Source of the DNA: Neonectria sp. B-13
Lineage: Eukaryota > Ascomycota > Sordariomycetes > Hypocreales > Nectriaceae
DNA: 64,000 nucleotides
Direction: 5' to 3'
Assembly (NCBI GenBank): GCA_002682825.1
Contig: NOKP01000006.1
Coordinates: forward strand, 1-64,000
Position numbers and translations under genes: made by a program. The notes under the pieces are model-generated. The model saw only the letters and a list, made by a program, of their open reading frames with translations. It was not told where the DNA came from and ran no database searches. Each line of letters begins with the position of its first letter. The stretch's first letter is position 1. Shown one piece after another: positions 55,982 to 64,000 of the stretch.

Positions 55982-57400
55982 ATTTCTATTTAGACTAGAT
56001 AACTATATAATATCTGTATTAATAGGTACTTTATTTAGTAATGTCTTTATTAACAGTGTTAAATAGACTTGTTAAAGATGCTAGTGAAACCAGCTTAAAA
56101 ATAAATTATTATATCTACATTTATAATATAATTTATAAGCGAGTTGCGCATATAAGCGAGTTACACACACTTAACTATTGTAACGGTCGGGTCTATCCTA
56201 TGGGTATAGGGTAGGCCAAGGTGTATGGTTTGATAATCGAGTAGATCAGGATGTTATAGTAAGCAATGTAGGTCACGTTAGTAATGTGCAATGGTAAGTT
56301 ATTGTATAACTAACGTACATGATAAGCAAGTGCACTAAACAAGTGAGTGCACCACTTTTCTCAACCCTTAAGATAAGAACCAGGATAAAAACACAATAAA
56401 GCATCTGATCAATTGAAACTAATTCTGGTATTACTGATCGGCAGACTTGTAGAATTGTGAGAATATACTAAGTTGAACTTGCAAAAGAACTCAAATGCTT
56501 GTATAATACTGTCTGATTCTGTGCTAAGCTATATTATGGTTATAACTGCTGCTGAATAAACCTTGCTTATAAGGTAAACCTAGGAAGTACGCTTAACTGT
56601 ATCATTCTGGTTAATATATAATGTATTTGCCTAGATTAAGCATTAGTATTATTAGGATCTAATATTGACTAAGGCATTATATAGACTTAGGCTAATTTTG
56701 ACTGTATGCCTAGAGCAGATGATTCTCTTTTGTAGAAAGGGATTGCCCTAAGTGTATAAGAGAGTAGAAAATTTAGCAATAGTAGTAGTTTCTAGTAGTA
56801 ATGTTCTTAGTTCTATAATAAGTTTATTATTACTAGATCCAGTATAGAGGTAAAGTAGCTTAATATTGTGGGAAGGTAGTAGAGAATATTAGTATACTTC
56901 TATCCCTATTAATTATAAAGTAATAATTACTTACTTTATAATAATAAATAGAAGGTATTATTAATAACTAGAGGCTTAATACTATTAGAGTCTAGTTATT
57001 AGAAACTATAATAATAGGAATTATTCCTAGGTATCTTAGGCTAGAGTTTAATCTAGTACTAACTATTTTAGAAGAAGGTATAAGCAGTTAGCCTGGTTAT
57101 ACAGTCATTAGGCTGTACTATTTGTATGCAGTTGGGTATAGTAAGCCTTACTACTCATAAGGTAATGATTTAGGAAATTATTCTGCCCTATCTAAATAAC
57201 ATTTTGCCTTTAACTATAGAGAGCTAATTCTATGGCTCCTGGCTGAGGTAGCTTGCTATAGGCTAGGCAAGGTTGGACTAGCTTATGCTAGCTTATGCAG
57301 GGGTAGATGGTAGTTCCTTAGAAATACAGAGAAATATCTTGATGTTGTGTTTGATGCCGTATCTGGGCTGTGATTGTAGATCTAATTATGATTTGGTTTG
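55982..57400. repeat. TA-rich repeat with LTR-like features
   Basis: Mutated repeat DNA. At about 56178 a segment starts tgtaacggtcgggtctatcc, as many fungal Gypsy LTRs do, and contains potential terminal-repeat-like gcaagtgcac / gtgagtgcac words near 56320-56350. I cannot find its other end or a matching second LTR. No coding potential. Confidence 0.3.
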
Positions 57401-57913
57401 TTGATGCTAGTCGAACAGACCGAAGAATAGAGGCAACAACCCCAAAGAATAAGCCAGAGGGGGAAAGAATGGATCTGCATAATTGTCATTCAGTGGAGCT
57501 CCATTAGAACCGTTCTTTGGGAGTAGTACTTCTGTGGTGTCGAATGACTGCTTGATCATTCGGAGTGGAGGAGTGGAGGATGGGGACCGCCGCCGAACGA
57601 ACCCCACCGAAGGCCGGGGAGGTAGACTGAAGGCAGGGTAACATGAATCAGTACATTAATGCAACACAAAAGAGGAGAAGTAAATAGAGCAACTTAAACG
57701 CTTTATTCAACGGATCTCCCCCTAGCTTGCCAGGGTCCCAGAATGACTCAAGGGCAGTGCCCGGCTTGAGAAGCTTCATTCGCGGGGTCAGCCCGGAGAG
57801 GGACCAAGCAAGGACCTATGTTTCATTTACGCGCCGTGGCTGGCGCCAAGGACCCAATTTAAATCACTAAAGTTAGGGCTTTCATAATTGACATTGAGCT
57901 GTATGCAGTGATT
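57401..57913. other. GC-richer patch without recognised gene
   Basis: About 500 bp with normal GC and little RIP signature inside a TA-rich zone. A 66-codon frame at 57407-57607 (minus) has no domain. Origin unknown; it may be the border of a younger insertion. Confidence 0.3.
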
Positions 57914-58402
57914 TTAAAGCAGGCTTGATAAATATTCCAGTGAAACGCTCGCCCGATTGTAAAGCAAATGGGTCAACCCCTTCATAAATCTACTTTCTGT
58001 GCCCTTTCTACATAAAATTCCATTATGGTGTTTACTACTATGTGCCTCCTTATTATTGAGTACGCCGGCCGCTGTCTCCTTCTCCTGGTCGAGATTGCCA
58101 TGCTCCTCGCCATTTTCTTTGGCGTACCAGGCGCGATAGGGTACTTTGCTTGGTTCACGCATCAGCTCCTCTAGCTGCAGATGAGCGACGACTCGCAGCC
58201 GATGCACCAAGTGTTTGCATTCCTCGTCTTCTACACCATCTTTCTCACCAGGGTCATCTGGGGAACAGTCCCTTGGTACAGCATCAGAAAGACTTTCTTG
58301 TAGCAGACACGCCTTTGCGTTTTCGCTACGTTTTGGCTGATCTCTATTGCCCACACTGCCTCCTCCTTTTGGACGGCTCATCTTGCGTGGGGATGGTAGC
58401 AC
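57914..58402 (-). CDS. Hypothetical protein, highly charged
   Basis: An open frame of 162 codons, rich in Glu, Lys, Arg and His, with ECKHLVHRLRVVAHLQLEEL in the middle (possible amphipathic helix) and no membrane segment or known motif. It is the longest open frame in the 56-64 kb region and lies in the less-mutated GC patch. A mobile-element accessory protein or a chance frame are both possible. I do not recognise it. Confidence 0.3.
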   Translation of the reverse strand: MLPSPRKMSRPKGGGSVGNRDQPKRSENAKACLLQESLSDAVPRDCSPDDPGEKDGVEDEECKHLVHRLRVVAHLQLEELMREPSKVPYRAWYAKENGEEHGNLDQEKETAAGVLNNKEAHSSKHHNGILCRKGTESRFMKGLTHLLYNRASVSLEYLSSLL

Positions 58403-58724
58403 GAACTCGGCTCAGTGGATCTCGCCCACCACTGCTAGGCCATAGCCATCTTTCATATTACGTTGCTATCTTATGAACTAGCACTATTCATTCTCTATCT
58501 ACTGTTTCTGGTCAGGCTTATCCGTATTTCTGAAAGCACCAAACGAACCATCAACCAGATTTTTATCAATGCAGAAAACACCACTTGGCTATTCTGGTAC
58601 ATGATCACACCACATAGGGTGCCGAGGGCCAACGAGAAGGATCCAGTGTAGGGTCGACAGAGGTAGCGGCTTGATGCTGGGATCGAGCAGGCCTCAGTCC
58701 TGCTTTGACTGTGGCTTGAGGAGC

Positions 58725-58900
58725 TGCGCCTGTGGCCGCAGGCTGGTCATGCATGTCTGCCTGAGATCTGGTGAAGCCACTTATTGGCCGGCATCCTTTT
58801 TCCTCTTCATCAATTTTATCACTTGTTTTTAGGCTGTCATTTTTCTTGTCTTGTGTCTTGCAATTGAGACCGCTGTCGCAGCAGCCATTTTTCACTTTCA
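58725..58900. repeat. Dispersed repeat, less-mutated copy (partner at 42290-42470)
   Basis: Same ordered blocks as the partner, including aattttatcacttg and ggctgtc, with Cs retained where the partner shows T. It suggests that the 57.4-59.1 kb patch is a younger or protected insertion of the same element. Confidence 0.5.
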
Positions 58901-61900
58901 TGAGTAACTTTTATTATCACTTATTCTTCCCGGCTTGATCAACTTATGATCGTTGGCAGAAGGCCGCTTCCTCCTCCGAGGCTCGCACAATCGCCGTTTC
59001 CCTCCTTGCAGCATGGGCGTACCAATAGCACAGGCATGCTGTTTGCCTTAGCTCTTGATTTTCTGGACGAAGAGAGTACAGCGCATTCTGCGGAACCTGC
59101 CTTGCCACTAAGAATTAACAAGCGCCTAGGGTCTTAACTGAATCTGTACGGGAAGTAATAGGAAAGGAGATAAGGTATACAGTGGTATAGACTGCTTGTT
59201 CACCTAGGTCTATGCCTATTGGCATTAGGAATGGGCAGCTGTTACTAGTATTGAAGTAGTCTAGGGTGTTTAAACTTGGATATATATCTATCCTATTGAG
59301 ACTAGGGTATTGTAATAGTTAGGTTTAGATGCTAGAAGTCCTTAATGCTGATTTGGCTTGAATATAGATATGGGAAGTGGGTACTATAACTATAGCTGGG
59401 AGTGATGATATAGTAATGTGGTAAGTGATATAGGATAAAGCTAGTGGCTGTAGAAGAGCTGATTGGGGGAGGAGCTCTAAGAGTCATAAGGCTGTTGGGT
59501 ATAAGGAGGTGCTTTAGCTGTAATACTATTTATGTATTTATAGATATTTGCTTTAGAGAAAATAGCCTAAGAATAATAAAAATAAAATTAATAAGAATAT
59601 AGCTATAATAAGGGTATTAAGAGCCAGGTTGTAATATAGCTAGGTCTGGGCTGAATGGTAAGCTAAAGTAGAATGGAGGCGCTGGCTGTTAGATTGGTGA
59701 GTCTAGGAGCCTTAGTAACCTTAGTAGCTTAGGCTAGCCTAGAATTAACATTATAAGATAAGGCAATATTATATGCTACTTTAGTAGTGGGCAAAGGATT
59801 GGATGCCTTATTATACTAGACATTAGCTATATAGAGGGATTTGATAAGGCAGCTAGGGATTGGGCTGCTCTTTGGGTGTTTCTAGCGCATAGTACCAATA
59901 TATAGGTAGGCACTTGTTTTAAGGGTAGATGAGATGTATGACTGATTGGCCATACTATGGATATAGTGTTAACAAAGGATGAACATATCGGGAACTGGTG
60001 CCGGCCAGGATTGAGGCATGGAGTTTGGCGTAGATGAGGAAGAGTGAGTGGACTTATTATCTGGGTAGTTTTTGGGTGGTCTTTAGGACTTCCCTATTGT
60101 GCTGGTCGCTCCAAGTAGAATCCAGATTTAGGACGAGTCATGAGTAGAGGTAAGAATAGCTTGTGTTAGATTCTTATGGTTTAACGTTGCAAGTTGCTAT
60201 GTCAGCTTTGGTAGGTACTTTGGGCTTTATTTTTGGTGGAGGAACATGAGAAGGACCAACTGCAGTATAGATGCAGGCTTGCAGTGTTCCTCAGACACTA
60301 GTGCATTTTTGGGATTGGTCCAATGACGAATGGAAGCGGCTGCAGAGGTGGAGCCGGCCGTTGCGTTCTAGCGGGTTTCAGGATGTCTGCCCTGAGCGCA
60401 TCATTCCCTGACCCCTGGCCAGAGGGCTGAAAGGGGATAGGACGGATTTATAAAGACTGGGATCCGCACCATGAGCTTATTTGGCATCCCGCAGAAGATT
60501 CGAGGACAATGCAATGAACAAGAGGACAAGGGTCAAGGGGGAGGACGGAGGATTAGGTGGTAGCAGCACTGGGCGAGGTACTAAGTACAGTGCAGGGCAG
60601 TGCATACATTGGCATCCATGCTGACCCCTGCACTGGCAGGTCTAGGCGAGATCTACGAAAGGCACTAGAGCCTTAGAGTTGAGAAACTGGCTCTGTAATC
60701 TCTATGATCTACATTGGTTGGTAGTAGGGCTTTTTGTTCTATCTATCTGTGTATTTATCTGTATAAGATAATACTATACAATAGGAGTAGGCTGCCTTTT
60801 ATCCTTCAATATTATTACCTACTAAGTTATAGGCTAGCAATCTATAATAATCCTCTGGATAGGATTTAGGGTATTCAGATGATTCATTTATCTATCTATT
60901 AGAGCATAAGCTAAAGGTCATAAGCATCTAGAAGTATACTATATAATGGGCTTTCTCTATTACTACTATTATCTATTATATTATATATATATATTAGTAT
61001 ATATTAAGTATTAGTTATACTAAAAGCTAATACATTACTACTAAGCACAAACTTTAGTAAGTTATTAGGCCTATTAAGTCTCTACTTTCTCACTATTATA
61101 TACCCCTATTAAAGTAAGGCCTTTTAATATCCATAATCTATTATTCTATCTCTATCTTCTATTATACTCTAAGCCAATAGATATACAGTCTAATCTACTA
61201 TAATAATATAAGACTTAAATGTAAGTATAGTCTATAGAATAAGTAAGTATTATAAAAGAAACCCTATAAGGCATCTTAGACTTGGACTATCTAGAACTAT
61301 CTATAGTATTATACTTTATCTTTAATAACAGCTAGAGAGAGGGGTATACATATAGCATAAGGATTGTAATATAAGCTTAGGTATAGTATGAGTAGAAGCC
61401 CTTTATACTATCCTATATTATAGTAGTTATAGACTTATAGTAGTCCTGATTGGGATAGTAGTTACTAGGTTAGGATCCTATGCTGAGTATAAAGATAGGA
61501 GAGTTAAAGCTGTAAGCAATAGATTGGGCCCCTTGTCCCTGCCCTAGCGATCCTTAAGGTATATCTTAGGCCTCTTTGCTTAGCATTTCTATCTATTGCT
61601 TAGCTTACTATAATAGCTAAAGGGCTAAAGGGGGCTAAGAAATACTACTATAAGTGTATGTATACATAAGGTAATAATGGATCTATGGCTTTGACTATGC
61701 TAGGGACTACTAAGCCTCTAGGGTTTATAAGGACATTCCTAGAGAGGCTAGTAGGCAGCCTAGTGCTAATAACTTAAAGAGCCTAGGTGGTGCCTTTAGG
61801 ACCCCTCCACTGGGCTTACTAGGACCTTATAGGCTAACTATAGGTATTTATACCTTTCTACTCTAATCTGAATCTTAGTTAGTAGGGGAGAGAGACTATG

Positions 61901-64000
61901 ATAAGAAAGGATCTTAGGTTGCTTATCTATCTCCTTATTCATAAGACCTATATCTTTATCCAACCTAGCCCTCCTCTTATTATTCTTCTTTCTTTTACCT
62001 TTTTTTTCTCCTTTATATACTATAGAACCTACTAAATATGTTCTCTCTTTTTATTTTCTCTTTTCTTTATATTAGGCCTTATACCTATTTATCCTTTTCT
62101 TTATCTCTCTTTATTAACCTTATCTTATTAACTTTAGGTCTAATTTATACTTATTATAATAGAGTTAATTGTAATATATTCATTCTTCTCTTAGGTACTT
62201 TAGTATTATCTATAGATTCTCTTCCTTTATATTTGTTCCTTTTCCCTAAGTGAAGAGTAGTCTGACTTTATTCTTTGTTATTATAGTCTAAGAGACTATC
62301 TCTAATATCTGTATCTTTTGTACTCCTTTTCCTTTTAAAATACTAATATTTCTTTATTAGATTCAAAAACCTTCTTATCTTAGTTATAAACCTTAAATAT
62401 TAATATTATAAAGTTTACTATTATTGCCTTTATTATAGTACTAGTTGGTACTACTATAGCTAAGAAGGATAGAATCTTTATAGTCTTATGCTTTATTTAT
62501 AAAAAGCTAATTAAGAGCTATATAAATCCTATTATTGCCCTTAGTAAGGTCTTTTCTTATATTTATAGTATTATAGATAGTAATAGCTTTAGCTTTAGTA
62601 CTATTAATAAGGATATACTGGACTCTAAGTATAGTAATACTCTTATTAAGGGTAATAATAGTGTCTATTAGTTCTTTTTATTATATTTTTATAACCTTAA
62701 GACTAGTGATTTTAAATCTATTAAGCTTTATTACTTTAATGCTTATTACTTATAAGTTCTTACCCCTTTTGGGCTGTTCTTATGCTATTATAACCTATAA
62801 AGCTCTTCTTTTTAAAAGCTAATTACTAATATAAGATTCAGCTTTAAGGCTACTAATAATAATATTAAGGCTTTCTCTATTAGCCTAAATATAGTAGTAA
62901 GCAATGCTATAACTTTGTAAGAGGATAGACCTATACAGCCAACCTCAGAGTAAAGCTACTACAGCTACTATAGCTAGGGGCCTAGCCCTATAAGGACTAT
63001 ATAGAGTCCTTAGCAAGCAATCTCTAACTGCTCACTAAGTTAAAGTCTTATAATATATTAATACCTATCCTTCAAGCCTAATATCTTACCTTAGTCAAAC
63101 TAACCTTTATAATTCTTTAACTTCTATACCTACTTAGGTAATCAGCATAAATATTATAGCAATAAAGAATCTATAACTAACTCTAGTATAAATAATACAA
63201 CTACTAACTACTCTTCAACCAGTAGAAAATCCCTTATAAAAGGAACTAACAATTAAGAAAGCAATATAAGCTATAATCCTAAAGGAGCTAGGATAAGATA
63301 CCCTCCAATCAGTAGAATAACTAATCATAGAAGAAATAGTGAATGACTAGAAAGCACTATCCTTAGCTGTATTAGTAGAAGCTATAGAAACCTACCCCTT
63401 TTTAAGAAGTCCTATATTACTAGAAGCTATAGGTTACTATCTATCTAGAAGTAAGACCCTTAATATCTATAATAATAGCTTTTAATATTAGAATTAGTCC
63501 CTAATATACAATAAGTATTAAGGCTATTTGAATGTTCTATAATTATATAAAGAACACTTAGAATCTTAATAACTATACTAAGAGGTATTATAAGGGTTAA
63601 ATGATTATAGTTAATAGTAATTATACAGAGAATATTTAGAATCCTATTTATAATAAAGCTAAGACTAAAAGGAATCTAAGCTATAAGTAGTTATTAGGAT
63701 GTTTATATAGTAAATAGCCTAATAGATAGAATTCATAAGATAACTTATTAAACAACTAGTAATTATTATACCTAAAAGGGACTAAAATAAACCCTCTATA
63801 TATAACTATTAATTCCTATAGAATAATACTATAGGAGTTTAGATTAATAACTAAATCTATATAATTAAAGTAGAGAATAGCCTTTAAGTAGACTACTTAA
63901 ATGCTTAAAAGATTAAATAGTCTATAATAAAGTTCAGCTATTTACTATAAATATAATAGTATAACTATATAAGGAACCTTATAGAACCCTCTTAAAACAA
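58901..64000. other. TA-rich RIP-like block to the end of the window
   Basis: To 59160 the less-mutated patch continues without a gene I can support (a 63-codon frame at 58946-59137 has no domain). After that the sequence is stop-dense and TA-rich. A moderately GC-rich pocket at about 59990-60700 has no open frame of note. The 71-codon frame at 62038-62253 is low-complexity Leu/Phe/Tyr text and not a gene. No transposon protein could be identified with confidence. Confidence 0.45.

Noticed and set aside
62038..62253. 71-codon hydrophobic open frame
   Set aside because: Leu/Phe/Tyr low-complexity text in TA-rich DNA, no family resemblance, no start or splice context.
1..64000. CRISPR arrays, bacterial operons or ribosome binding sites
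   Set aside because: Genes have spliceosomal introns and fungal domains; the tandem arrays have no spacer structure. The window is eukaryotic nuclear DNA.

Overview
The window is nuclear DNA of a filamentous ascomycete (Pezizomycotina). The genes have several short GT-AG introns of about 50-80 nt, there are Zn2Cys6 regulators, and gene-bearing segments of about 50% GC alternate sharply with TA-rich blocks full of transposon and helicase relics. The relics carry mostly C-to-T and G-to-A changes, often at CpA/TpG, which is the signature of repeat-induced point mutation (RIP). I cannot name the species.

Layout. 1-19,390: RIP-degraded repeats, including relics of RecQ/telomere-linked-helicase-like genes (two colinear copies about 14.5 kb apart, plus a second helicase family), minisatellites and low-complexity tracts. 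19,390-20,070: a relic aldehyde dehydrogenase tail joined to a truncated DUF3176 gene. 21.1-38.7 kb: a compact catabolic-looking cluster with a membrane-anchored linalool dehydratase/isomerase-like enzyme, a broken DUF7702 gene, an aryl/terpenyl-type zinc alcohol dehydrogenase, an aldehyde dehydrogenase, a damaged acetate-transporter-family (GPR1/FUN34/YaaH) gene, a Zn2Cys6 regulator and an acyl-CoA synthetase. A copper-type P1B ATPase follows at 39.0-41.8 kb. 41.9-43.8 kb: TA-rich, with a pogo/Fot-like transposase relic that cuts off another Zn2Cys6 gene. 44.4-56.0 kb: succinyl-CoA ligase alpha (locally RIP-damaged) and beta, a short-chain dehydrogenase, a succinate-semialdehyde dehydrogenase, a mitochondrial aldehyde dehydrogenase and a second zinc alcohol dehydrogenase. 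56-64 kb: mostly TA-rich repeat again, with one less-mutated GC patch at 57.4-59.1 kb.

How the genes may work together. The order of activities in the first cluster (isomerase, alcohol dehydrogenase, aldehyde dehydrogenase, CoA ligase) matches the bacterial acyclic monoterpene route linalool -> geraniol -> geranial -> geranic acid -> geranyl-CoA. All five enzyme/transporter genes have a CGG-N-CCG palindrome (CGGWCCG) roughly 130-210 bp upstream of their start codons, and I do not see it in front of the genes at 44-56 kb. This suggests one regulon driven by the local Zn2Cys6 protein. The substrate is inferred from homology and context, not shown by the sequence. The second gene block would feed C4 units into succinate/succinyl-CoA, but its link to the first block is only proximity.
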